NCBI GenBank assembly: GCA_000469685.2
Contig: LS997565.1
Coordinates: forward strand, 37,351,819 to 37,415,818
Reading direction: 5' to 3'
DNA length: 64,000 nucleotides
Source of the DNA: Haemonchus contortus
Taxonomy: Eukaryota; Nematoda; Chromadorea; Rhabditida; Trichostrongylidae
Shown here: piece after piece, positions 37,971-49,992 of the stretch
Position numbering within the stretch: the stretch's first letter is position 1
How the letters are laid out: every line of letters starts with the position of its first letter
The notes under the pieces: generated by a model
The model's input: only the letters and a program-made list of their open reading frames with translations
Databases searched by the model: none
Told to the model about the DNA's origin: nothing
Made by a program: the position numbers and the translations under genes

Positions 37971-38046
37971 CTTGACGCGCAGCAACACACTCGACACCAA
38001 CGTATGTGTGGGTGTGTGTGTGTGTGGGGGGGGGGTGCCAGTCCAT
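37971..38046 (-). CDS. Candidate calcineurin A first exon
   Basis: On the minus strand an ATG at 38046 opens MDWHPPPTHTHTHTYVGVEC followed by VAARQ and one base, then the good donor GTGAGC. The outgoing phase fits exon 2, making the junction Gly and then VQYPV. Against it, the exon consists largely of a C10 run and a CA repeat, the peptide resembles no known calcineurin N-terminus, and the intron would be 7.9 kb. Another first exon, or a 5'-UTR role for this one, is possible. Confidence 0.3.
38002..38035 (+). repeat. GT microsatellite ending in a G10 run
   Basis: A run of GTGTGTGG-type repeats passes directly into ten consecutive G. It coincides with the candidate first exon on the other strand and is a likely site of length variation. 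Confidence 0.85.
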
Positions 38047-41000
38047 TGATCGCGTAGTAGCATATTAGTGACGACGACGACGGCGACAACTACGACGGCT
38101 TCTCACTCGCAATGGCTTCATGAATTTCTAAGGCGATCCGTACACACATATATACACAGAACAGACGCCTATCAATAAATATAAAACAAGACTTTCGCGG
38201 CCCGTCCCAATCTCGTTTCTGGTATGCGCCCCGTATTCTACTTACATTCAAAATCGTACTGACTTCTTAAGTGCATATTTAGCTCAAAGTATAAATTTTG
38301 ATGCCAAGCCGATACACAAGTCAGGGCTATTATTCTCCCACCCTAGTCTAGTATCAATTACACAATCCCTGAGAGTAGGGAAGCTTGATTGACCTGAGCG
38401 GGTGTCGAGCCGGAATTTCAACCTGGATCATGTGAGGGAAACTTGCTACTATGTATACCACCTCCGCCTCTAATACATTTATATGTGTAGTAGAGCCAGA
38501 AAAGGTACAAGTGTGCATGGCTTTTCATATACCTGTAATAGGAGCTAGTTTTGAGTTCTTCAGTGGTTGGTAGATACTTTGGCTCCAAAATGTTGCTCCT
38601 CTCTGATAATAGATAGATTATTATATAATAAATCGAGTATTTTGAAGAAAATTTTCTTGTAACAAAACAGGAATAAATTGATTAAAATTAAGCACATCAA
38701 AATGAACACCAATCAATGGAAGAAGAGACCTAGTGATTTCACAAAACACTTCCCCCCGATTTATCCTCTCCACTCATTCCCCATTTACGTTTCCCATCAT
38801 TCCTCCAGCCCATTACCGTCGGGGATGAACCAGAACCCAAATCAAACTTGGGTCAAAGCACTTGGATCAAAGTGGAGTACAATAATCAAACAACGCCTCA
38901 TATCGTTGTTATCGCAAAATGTCGTCAAAAACACGCATTGGATGCAGTCGGTTGTAAATTACGGTAGGAATTTGAATCTGCCTGCATATTCGCCGCACAA
39001 GAATTTGAGAAAATGATAGTATAAGCCATTTTCCTACATCATGACCAATCATTTATTACCTACATTCACTACAGTTATCTAATGAGGAATGAATGGAGAG
39101 ATTGCACAATTCCGAGCAATACCAATCATCATCCTAGTTGTTGTTGACAAAGTCCTGCTACACCATACACCTTTTTACGAAATCAACTTCACGAAATTCT
39201 GAAAGCTCGAGAAGGAAGATCAGGTTGAGGAAGCAGAAGCGGACGGTCTTCCCACGAGCGTTCTGGGCAATGGACCATTCTGGAGATTAATCACCACAAC
39301 GCCTCTCGTGAAAGCAAATCAATGAATATTTAGGGTGGTATGTTAGAATCCCAGTGTCTCTACACTATTCCTATTCGATGTGTTCAAAAAATAAGCGAAT
39401 AAGAGTAGTTGGGAATGTTCGGGAAATACTGGCCTTTATCCTCAAAAGGACATGAACGTAGTACTCTTACGGTCGTAATTGGTATGGACTTTTGACATAT
39501 GGCTAACGAAAAACGATTACCAAATAGGTGACGTTAAGATGAAAAGAAATAGAATTTGCACAAACTCAGAAATAATCAGATGACGTCGAAAATAGAATTA
39601 GTCGGACATTGGACGAGAATACGGAGCATACATATGAAACCACGCACCATTTAATTTTTTTGTCGACAGGATCCAAGCCCCAAATGAAACCCATTTGTTT
39701 TTCAATTTTCCTAGCGAAAAGCAGTTTGTTAGCTTTACTGAGCTTCCTCCATGTCCACCTGATTGACCATAGGTTTTTTAGTTCTTTCTCGCTTTTTCTT
39801 TCGTATAACTTTACGAAGCGACCCCAATCTTGCCTGGCGGTTGTCTACTAGTATACTTACTCCGTTTTCCTTTTTTTCTGGTTCCAAACCGACTTCAGAG
39901 TTTTAGCTCTCAGCATCGCTCCAACAGAAGCCAATATTATAATCACGCCAAGTTAAATTAGTTACTATCAATTATCTCGGAACGTTACACTTATTATGCT
40001 TTGTTATCTCTCCAGCTTTAACATAATGTCTTTTACTCCAGGTCAAGGACGTTTGTAAGTGAAAAACTATTCGATGAGATGGAAGTCTAGCCAGCGAACT
40101 GGGTATGTTTTACCGATTGGAGCGCAGATGTTGCCAATTGGTTGCACTTTTTCATGCAGACTTGTCCGGTCCAAGCTCTCAGCTTGTAATAGATTACTGG
40201 TAATTTATCAAAATCCTTGCTTTGCAAGTGTTTTCGTCTCAGTGAACCTTCATGAGTTTCTGTTTTACTTTCCCTCTGCTTTGCTTTGCTCAAATGGAGG
40301 AAATGGCCGTTACACCCAGGGCATTGCATTCAGTCACCCATGGGACATGGCTATGCAATAATGGAGCTTCACCGCGTTCCGCTCAGAAAAGCCGCGGTTT
40401 ATTCGCCACTGCTTTATTGCTTCTTACAATTAAAGGCGAACTGAAATGAGTCATTTTCTGTGATGAGGAGGGAGTTGTCATGTGAACCACAGCAGCATCA
40501 TTTTAATTCTCGAAAGAAATGGGCGTGTGGATCGGGTTGCTGCCGCGCTCGTCGCTCCCGCTGAGGTTCAATGGGCGATTGGAGCGCGCAATGTATATGT
40601 CAGATCCAAATGGTTGTGGGTTCATTGGGGATTACGGTAACTGCAGTTCGGACCAGCGAGGCCACTATCAAAAATCTTCCACTTGCGTGAGCGTAACGTT
40701 GGGAATTCGTGAAAAACTCAACCACCTGAAGCTGGGACCTCCGTCCTAGCTTGGGACCGGCATATGCTTCACATTTAATATTATGTGAGCCGATTAATGT
40801 AGCAGAATCAGCTACCATATCAAAAGATTAATTTAAGCTATCCGAGCCAACAAGATCCCACCCAGACTCTGGACATACCAAGGAGCTCGATCATAAGATC
40901 ACTTTCATACCTAAGAGAAAGCTACGGGAAACTGAATAGGGGGAGGGGTCAAAATCCAATTTTCCAATACTGATTTACTCGAAACTAGCAAGAATTCAGC

Positions 41001-44000
41001 AGGAAAAAAGTTCACAGCTGTTCGCTACTGATAACGACTAACATGCGTTGCGACCGCCCACACTCTTGTACTTATTTGCGCACAAAGCACATCAAGCGGA
41101 CTCGAATACCCAGTTAGTTTTATTGTAATAAACGATCAAGGTAGATTTGCTAATAAATTTTTTAAGGCTGAAAGAACAAAATTATTGTCATCCCATATTT
41201 CCTGCGCTGGGGTTTCCACCCTCCGCATTACACCCACCAGCGAATGGATGTTAAAGACGATAATTGATTGTATGTATGAGCACAAAGTCAAAAGAATCCA
41301 AGGGGATGGGTAAGACAGCGTTTACTGGAGAATCGAAATGGGTAAGAAAAAGTTTCGTTCATGTCGATACGAATAAAACAGCCAATCAAGTGGATAAACA
41401 TGTCGCCCCAGACATCTTAAACTAGCCACAACATCTGCAGCCGCAGGGACAACCGGCTGTATGGCACCAACGATTAAAGCGCTCGCAATTACACCGAGCG
41501 GTCCCTCCCTGCGGCTTTTCAGCCATCACTTGCAGATTCCAATAGGTTCGAAAGTCCACTTTTGCTTTTTGTGAAGAAGGTTTTAGCAACACAAAGACCA
41601 GGTGAGGACAAATACCGAAAGAAATCTTGCCAGCCGCTAATGTCCATGTTCAATAACAACCACCGCCTAGACAAGGTAGGCCTTCCGATAACTTTTTCTA
41701 GGCTTGAGTACGCATTGAAAACGGAGCAATACCTCTAAAAAGAGCGGCAATTTTCTGTCCTTTAATGGTATGTCATTACATGCCACGGTGGATTACTCCA
41801 GGTTAGTGGTTCGAGTAGGAGTACATGTGTACTTTTCAAAGAAGGAAATCTTGTAGAACATTTTCTTTTGTTAGGACTTTTAGAGTCGACAATGTTTGCC
41901 AGTTTTTTCTGGGTCAGATGAATCAAGAAAGTAAAAGTTGAAGGTAAGTTACGATGCAATGCAAATAGTCAGAATCTCGGAAAAAGGCTCGAAGTTAGCG
42001 ATCTAGTTTGTCGTCTAAGAATTCGGTTTTTCTGAGGGATCGAATGATGTCAAAGGGTTGAAGGGTGAGGAATGGAAAGCAGCGATTTCGATGCATCAGA
42101 AGAAAATAGAAAGAATGCGACCCAACAGTTACCTGGGCGCATTTATCGAAAACTATATCATCATTTTTGGATGTTCATTTCAGTTAATACCGAATATTAA
42201 CAGATGGATTGCACAAGTGGGGGTTCGAGTCCCGTCCGGGACTGGAGTTTTGCCCGTAACTTGGCAGGCTTTCAGAAGGCGTACTGCGGCGAAATGAGAA
42301 CTAAGACGAAACGTCAAGTCAAAACAAATTTCAAAGCCATAGATATCACTGAAGAAGGGAATCGGATTGAGTGTGTACACTTAAAATTAGATCCGAGAGT
42401 ATAGAGACATAAGTGGACATTGTCCAGCTCATAAGATTAAAGTGCCCTATGATCCCATTGGGTATACAAGCTATACTTCTGTTGTTCTGTTCGGGAGCTA
42501 TATATATTTATCAGAAACATTCCAGAAAGTCTTCTAAGCCTCTCTAATCCTTGGAAACCTCCCTTAACCATCTCTTCTCACCTCCTTTAGTAATTCCTTT
42601 TATCCTGCCTTATAAGCGATTCTGAGAACGTCCTGATACTTGAATGAATTAAGTCATGAGCCATAGAAATGGCATGGAAGCTATGTGATAATCAGATGCT
42701 TAATTCAGCTCTTCTGTATATTCTAGATAATAAATGCCTTAGCTTGCCATCGCAGACATGCAGCTCAAGAATAAATCGAAGCCTCATGATCTCATCTCTA
42801 GAGCCAGATAAGGATCTGTGCACTTGTGAGGAACCGCCTTAAGGCTCAGTCGTAATCGATCTACAAGGAGCAGATTCCTGGAAAGTGGTTTTTATGGGAT
42901 TTACCACCCAGGAAAGTTCTACATGGGATTTACAACACAGAAACCTTTTTCTGGGTGTTTATTATTAGCTTGCCTGCCCAATCCTCGATGCGTTACAACT
43001 TAGTGACAATGATTATTTATATAAAAAATCAATGTTAGATTGTATTTCCACGCAGAATTTCGTTTTTGGAAGTGGAAACAGATTCGCTGGTATTACTCTA
43101 AAACGCCCCGTTCAAAACCCCCATGGTACTTTGGGGTCCGAAACTTGCCCTGTGAACTTTTCCCACATCGTTAAGGGCTAGAAACAAAAGGAAGAAACTC
43201 ATGGACTCGAACCAATGCTGAACGGTTCCTTGTTTCGGGAGGGAGCTAGTATCTAAAAAAATATCCGTAACAAAGTGTTTCGTAGTATGCAAACCATGCT
43301 GTTAACAGCAGCGATCCCACGTAGGATTTTAATGGGATCATCCCACAACATCTTAGGTGGAATTAATGAAAGCGAAAGCTATTGCATATAATAAATCCTC
43401 TTGACAGAATTCTTTCAACAGCCAATCAGTCAAATTGAATGGAGATGTGAAAATAGGAATCGTCTAGTTAGCGAATTCACTAGAACGACATTTTCATAGA
43501 AAATCCCATTCTCATATATGTACTCTCAGCTTCATTGTCCTCAAAAATGGCAAAAACTTCTTTTCTTTGTCCAAGATTTGAGATTTCTCTAAATCCGTTT
43601 TCCTATGTAGTACTTGAATTTGGGCTATGATGGCTTTCGATATCAGTGAAGTAAGCTAGAAGGGTCATTTTTTTCGGGAAAAAGCTGAAGAGTTCCGATC
43701 CAGTTAGGGAAAGTATAGAGTATCAGAAACTCTGATGATGATTGAAGTTTTTGGGTGATTATCTAGCGTGAACAGGGCGTCCTGAACAAGTAGTGTGGAT
43801 TTAACGAGTATCCAACTAGCGACAGCTGGAAACCAGGTACCAGCGAAGAGCGTCTTCCAGTTGGATGCTTGGCAATAAAGCGAGATTTATTAGGTGTCAG
43901 GATAGCATAATGGTTCTGAGACCAAACAAAACCATCACCTTTAACTCTTCTCTTCTATTTCGAAAACAACTCAACCTGAGATGTTCTTCAGTAATAAAGT

Positions 44001-47000
44001 AGAAAAAAATAGAATTTGAAAAAAAAAACGCCCAAATCATTTTAACCAGGTCACCTGGATTACAATAGGAAAATTAGAACTAAATAAGTATGGTTTTTTT
44101 TTGGATAAAGTGGTACACTAAACGAACTCAAGGCAATGCATGGGTATGTCCCTTTTGAAAACGTTTGGTGAATTGGACGAGACTGGCAAGTTGCCGATGA
44201 ATGATTTGTGGAACACAGTACAAAAACATTTTTCAGACCTGCACCACAAACCAGTTTCCTTTGGAGCAAAGCTTCTTATGTTCCCTACAGACGAATTCTA
44301 TCCGAAAGTTCTGCAACCGGGGAGAGGAACACTATTATTCAAGGGGTAGCTGCTTTAGTAAAGGTGTTGTTTATTTGTTTACAACATTCGCGATGAAGAA
44401 CGGTTTGAAACTAGACTTTTCAAGTGAGTAGTAGCCAGCTTACAACTACAGTTTTTGAGGCTCTTCATGCTTAGAAGTAGGGCATCCCAGACAAACTTGT
44501 CAAAAACATCCACGAATGGGAGTATTAGGTCTTCCTTCTCATTGACTATGTCAGTAACAGATGTGAACCATCGTTGAAAACGGTTTTGGGGATTGTAAAT
44601 AAGTTTTGTGGGGAGAAACAGAAAAGAATTGGATGATCTTTGCTGTATAGGTTTTATATCTATTAAGAAGATAGACGAAAATGAAAAAAGTAAAAAGCCA
44701 TCCTGTGGAAAAGAAGTAAAGAACGATGAGGTGGCCTCTGTTTTATCGGGTCGCCGTTGGCAGTGCATCATTGGCCATCGTACCCGAACTCCCTATCGTC
44801 TAATCAATTCCATCCCAAATTCCACTGCTTCTGGTTTTCATTAAGTCAATTTGGCAGCAACATATGGCTAAGTTCAGTGCGCTCTTCAGGAAGCAAAACC
44901 GTTAACTCGATGCCCACCTTCGCTCCTACCCGCCATCTGGGTGATTTGATGAATCTCGATTGCTTGAGACAAAGAGAGCGTCAAGACCAACACAACCAAC
45001 GATTTTACAAACAGGTTCCATCACAGAGGTCCAATTGTAAAGGGCAACCACAAAATCGGTTGAGATCAACAGCACTTTAGGAGCAATGGTGAATGACAAA
45101 CGCCTTCCCTTGAGGAGTGGAAGGAGCAGTAATGGTTATATTAAAGAATTCTAATCGGGTGCACTGAATCTCTGCATCGTCGTACTGCAAAATTAGATTT
45201 GGCGTGAGCATTAGAAGGGCATCGTACTATTCATCCGGGAATCGAAACCTGAAGGAAGCGTGAAAAATGATCTGAGCGTAGTGTGTAGACTGCCCAGACG
45301 CATAAATGAGCAGGGTCTCCCACTGAATCAATGAATGCTGCTCTGGGACAGAAAAAGGCCAAGATTCCTACCGTATTATTTACGACATCATCAACAATGA
45401 AAGTTGGTCATAAACGTCTTCATTCCCAACTCAAATTCGAATTATTTCTGCCATGCCAGAGTCCACAAAAGAATTTGACGGCTTTCAAGTAATAAAAGTA
45501 CCAGGGAGGTGTTGATGTCGGTTAGAAGCCTCACAGCATGTCATTTGGGTTTACCACACTCTTAATTGAAAAAGTAATTGCGGTAAGTCTATAGACGTAA
45601 GCAAGTCTCACCCATTCCTACGTATGTCCCACAGTGTATCTGTCCATGGTCATAAAAATCAAGTAGGAAAGGGACAAGGCCAGAAGATCAAAACGTAAAG
45701 TGTAACAGAGGAAGTCAAGCTGGGATGAAATAAATGGCATGTCAGGAAGTATTCCTGTGTCAGTGGCATACCGAAAAAATGGATCACGTCTATGGGAAGC
45801 CTAAGGAGCAGACTTCACCGAATGTTAGGGGTAGCTGTTGCTTCTGACTTCTTTTAGAAGACTCGCAAGTCCCAATGGTTCAGGCAAATGTAAAAATCAT
45901 ATAAGGGTAAGAAGTACACATATTCCAGTAGTGGTAGGCAAATGGGGAGCGCCTTCAGGGCGGATAGCTGAAGTTGACTCGGAATATGATCCTAGGAGTG
46001 GCAATCAGTAGCTTACTCCATGAACCATGAGTTTGAGTAGATAATGAGTGGTACAAATCAAATGGGTACCATGCCTAGAAGCTGATTTTACACTCCTACT
46101 CTCAATCGGACAAACGCTTCTCGTCTGGGAGGTCGAGGACCAGAAAAGGTTCATTGAAGGTCACTAACCTCCTTGACTGAGTTGACTACGGTGGAAGGCG
46201 CAGATGGTACCCATTTTATTGAGCGATGTGGTCCCTCGCTTAGAACTAAGAGAGGTATAAGCGTTCATATGTATAGAGAAGAAAGGAATCAAGACTCCCT
46301 GTAATCGAAGGGAATTCCGGGGCGAAATAGCCAATTTCAGCTCTAAATGACGCTATTTGCAATCGATGTTTCTTAGGATGTATGGGAATCCGAAGGGTAT
46401 GTAGGCAATTAGACATCTCGGGATTTTTCTATTCCCTGTTGGACGCCTACATCTTACATCGTACATATTTTGCAGGCAGACGGTTTCAGTCGATCTTTCA
46501 TTGCATTTCATGATCAATGGCAACTTTCTCCAGGGCTAGCCAAAGTACTAAGTACAGAAATGGGAAAGATAAATCGCTGGTGCAAAGAATCAAAAACAGT
46601 TTTTGTGGCCATTAAACTGTCGTTCTCCTGGGCGCCGATCTTTTGTATCGTAAATGTCTCACTGTTGACTCCTGAAAGGGCATGTAACTACTTTCCCTAT
46701 TTGGACATTTGTACAGAGTAAACTTCAATCTGACTTGAGCTCAGAGGGGCCCTTCCATTATTCATCTGCTTATTCCTCTCCATATTGAAAGACCTCAGTT
46801 CAGGGGTTTCACTGCAGTGAGCTGGCAATTAGCTGCGGCAAGGATTATCACGTAGTCATCGCATCGCTTTCATGTCCCTTCTCAGTAGGACTAGAATAAT
46901 CTTCTCAACACAGAGGAGGTTTCCATGATAACGGGGAAGATTTTCCGCCTCATGCCCTTTCCATGGACTGGAGAATTAATGGAAGGGCAATTCATGGAAA

Positions 47001-47170
47001 CAAGGGGGATTCCAGGTGCAAATGTGGAAAGAGAAAATGAAATGACATGCTAGTAAAATGTTATAAGAGAAAGCTATACGAAAGTTCAGGTAGTTGTAGC
47101 TGCCAAATAGGTGCACTGATAACTTTTTGTGCTGCCTACCCTAAAAACTATTGCTAATAAGAAGGAATCG
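38047..47170. other. Gene-poor intergenic stretch with one SINE fragment
   Basis: No gene is supported over 9 kb. A SINE fragment lies at 38296-38472. Short opposing frames at 40059-40361, 40519-40818 and 44060-44771 look like chance or decayed ORFs and match no family I know. Lone tRNA B-box-like words occur without a foldable tRNA. Much of 43000-47000 shows weak, frame-shifted coding-like character, as old mobile DNA does. Confidence 0.4.
38296..38472 (-). mobile_element. SINE with tRNA-like head, copy F (truncated)
   Basis: On the minus strand the head AGGTGGTATACATAGTAGCA and an eroded B box are followed by the AATCAAGCTTCCCTACTCTC segment and a TAATACTAGAC.AGGGTGGGAG segment, ending at TGTATCGGCTTGGCATCA. 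It lacks the 3' half present in the copies at 20797-21100 and 49690-49981. Confidence 0.6.
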
Positions 47171-47444
47171 AAGATTGGAAGGGCAGAACACGTCCTGTGA
47201 CTTTGTGACGACCGTTGGACCAAAACAGTTACTGACTGGATCCCTCAGGACGTCAAAGCACTAGAAAGGCCGCCAGCACAATGGCTAGACTTCTTCAGAA
47301 AGCTTTGAACGAAAGGAATGGTATGTTCCGTATCAATGGAGCGAAAATGGTCTCCTAGACTACACTGGCCCGGGACAGAGGCGAATGGAGACGTTCCGGC
47401 ACTCGCTCGAGGAAATCGATGATCAACGGGACGACAGGTTGTAG
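47171..47444 (+). mobile_element. 5'-truncated RTE-type non-LTR retrotransposon, 3' end
   Basis: The plus strand encodes KIGRAEHV, CDDRWTKTVTDWIPQDVKA, then in a second frame LNERNGM and LARDRGEWRR, and in a third LEEIDDQRDDRL followed by TAG. The order AEHV..DDRWT..VTDWIP.D.K..RPP..W.DFF..LNER...LARDR..W....LEEIDDQRDDR is the conserved tail of the RTE polymerase ORF common in strongylid nematodes. Stops and frameshifts make it inert. The 5' cut near the element's end is typical of failed reverse transcription. Confidence 0.82.
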
Positions 47445-49678
47445 AGGTAGTTGTTTGGGAGATAAAAACAGAACTTATAATACTGATATACTTGCTAATC
47501 TTGAGGAAAACCTTGGAACGGGATCTTTGGCTTCTGAAATCGACCCGTTGGTGAAGAAAAGAATTACATTCATTGATTAGTCACTCAAAAATAAAAATGA
47601 AGCGGAATCGTTATTCCGTGATGAAGAAAGAAAAGAGAGCTAAGTAGTAAGTAAATATTGTATTAAAACCAGGCTAGACCACCCGCGATAGCAGCCGTGT
47701 TTCGAGTCAACAACTACCCTTTTTGCTTTGATGAAATGCTCTAGAATACTGTCACTGCCACCAGTTCTGAACAGCCCGTCTCGGCGGCGGAGAGGATATA
47801 CCGCCTGCAAGAGATCCAGCAGTAGAAATGTAGCAGAAGCCGAAGAAGTACAGCAGACGAAAATTCCTGAAAAGGGATCATTCACTGAAGTATCCAGCTG
47901 AAGAACTGATAAGCTACGACGATAGGAGGAAACATCACAGAACCGAAGCCAATAATTATAATTAGAGGTGTATACATTGTACAGACAAATTGGTTGTTCG
48001 GAAAGTTTTGGCAGGAGTTTTGTAAAATTTCGATTTTTTGAATGTTCCAGGAAGTTCCCATTCCTATGAGAGGGCACTATACAGTTCTATGCTCATAGCC
48101 CCCTCTTCTTTTCTCATGTGGGTGGCTCTGCTGTGATGGCCGAACTACCCCACTGCCCCAACTCCCAGCCCTCCCCCGTACTCGACATGTACTACTACAC
48201 GAGTTCGGATCCAGCCATTCCATTGCTAAAGCCAATCGCAACTTGTACCAAGGGTTGGCCTTTCAAACCCTTCTTAATGGTTCTGTGCACACCTCATTCG
48301 AATGCCTAGAAACCAGGAAGAAGAAGGTCGAAGATGAAGCCTGTCCTAGTCACAAGGGAAAACAAAATAAAGGCGATCCTACAAGGGTCCTATGGAACCT
48401 TTCAGAACAATCCAGAAAAAAAGGGACTGTTAGGAACTTCCGGCCGAAAACTTTCTGGAAAACCTGATAATTCGATTGTTCTGAGCAATGCTAAGAGAAA
48501 ACTCGATTGGGCAGTGGAAGGATGAGAGAAGGATGGCCCTGCTGAAGGAAGGATAAGTAGAGAAATTCGTTGCAGAATTAATGGAGCAAATGAAAGAGCC
48601 ATTTTCAGTAGAATTACGGCCACTTGTCGGTCGATTTGAGTGTTTTAATTATTGGAGTGTGACGGGGAAAAGAATAGCTACTGTGTGCTGAACAGCTTTC
48701 ATAGGGCGCTGAAGGAGAGACAGCGAAAATGGCGAAAAGAACTCTTTGAAAGAGCAAAACTGACACAAAAGTCTGCAAATTGGATAAAAATGATCATTCA
48801 GCAAATGCCAGCCAAGCGAACACCGAAGCATAGTTGGAGATGAATTTTACGAATTTTCAGTGATGATTTCGTTTGTCTGTTGTCGGGCCTAAATTAATCA
48901 GAAAGGTAAACTGAGCTATTCTGTGGGCGACTACGTCGTAAGCTGTCAAATGCACCCCCGAGCGTAAAGCAGCTTTTATGAAGGTCACCATGACGATGGT
49001 CTCCGATATATGTAGCTTCGTCAAGCCAAGAAGCTTCGATATTGATTGTTCGACAGGTATTTCCATTAACTGGATGGTTGGTAAAGTACGATGAATAGCT
49101 GGAACAACCCGAATAGCTCTCAGCAGCACTGAGAGTGAACCTCGACCTCTAACGAAAGGCCGGCTACAAACACGGGTAGGTTCCGATCTGAATTCACTGG
49201 GTTTTTTCAACTCAAAAAAAGGGATGGATATATTTTGGAATAGTAACAAATATAAGAGATAATTCTTAGTATCAAATCGAATGTTACGAGCTCGTTGGTC
49301 ACCCATTCGTTCCAGATCACAGACGGAGCAAAGGCGTGGAAGCTAAAGATTAAGAAACCTCAAGTTCAGGATTTCTGGACTAAAGGCTGATAGGCTGATA
49401 GCCAGCACCATACTGAGAATAACTGGTTTCGCTTACTTAATCCAAGATATTGATATCGTCTTGCAAACGAAAAATGAGGCCTTCGATATGGATCATGACT
49501 TTCCCAAGGAGAATCTCAAAATAACACTCAAGTTGGCAGGTGGTATGCTCGTCCAGAAGAATAATGTAACCTTGGACGAGATTCCTTGAAGCGGCTAGGG
49601 CTCAAGCTGCATAACGTGTCACCACCTCTTCCCGCTATACTCGCTCGAAAACTGAATGATAAATGGATTTTAGCGAAG
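47445..49678. other. Gene-poor stretch with a diverged repeat unit
   Basis: No gene is supported. Positions 48184-48345 resemble 50200-50345 and are listed separately as a repeat. A 149-codon minus frame at 48857-49306 has no recognisable domain and no splice context. The remainder is featureless. Confidence 0.4.
48184..48345 (+). repeat. Diverged repeat unit, copy 1 (partner at 50200-50345)
   Basis: TCGACATGTAC, GAGTTCGGATCCAGCCATTC and GCACACCTCATTCGAATGCC find counterparts in the same order in the partner copy. Both can be read as similar peptides, TSSDPAIPLLK here and TSSNPATPLLK there, followed by LETRKKKVED and LETRKSKM. This suggests the common source was coding, perhaps an unidentified mobile element. 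Confidence 0.45.
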
Positions 49679-49992
49679 ATCTCGACATAAGGATAAAAGG
49701 ATAAAGTTTTTGGCGTTAATCAATCCCGTCTGAGGGATGCGCCCCACACTCGACTTCCATTCAGAATCGTAGTGGCGTAATGAGTGCGTATGTGGCCCAT
49801 ACAATGACTTGCGGTGGCCAGCCGATGTTCAAGTCAGTGCTTTTATCCTCCCAGACGAGTCTGGTACCAATTTACCGACCCCGGAGGGATGGAAGGCTTG
49901 GTGGGCCTGGGCGGGCATCAATCCGGGATTCGAACCCCTGACCGTGCGTGTGATATAGTGCGCCACTTGCCACTATACACCATCTCGACATA
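49679..49992 (-). mobile_element. SINE with tRNA-like head, copy C, with perfect 11-bp target duplication
   Basis: The element spans 49690-49981 and is flanked by ATCTCGACATA at 49679-49689 and again at 49982-49992. On the minus strand it starts with a tRNA-like head: TAGTGGCAAGTGGCGCACTA as A-box region, then GGGGTTCGAATCCCGG as a B box matching the RNA polymerase III consensus. A family-specific body follows, then a tail of TTTATCC-type repeats. It is about 292 bp long with no ORF. The duplication and the tail show LINE-mediated retroposition. Confidence 0.88.

Noticed and set aside
42205..42240. B-box word GGGGGTTCGAGTCCCG on the plus strand
   Set aside because: There is no A box or foldable cloverleaf in the AT-rich DNA upstream, and the T-stem has a mismatch.
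44060..44771. Overlapping plus and minus frames suggesting a gene
   Set aside because: Both strands are open in turn, with no motif or splice structure, most likely decayed mobile DNA.
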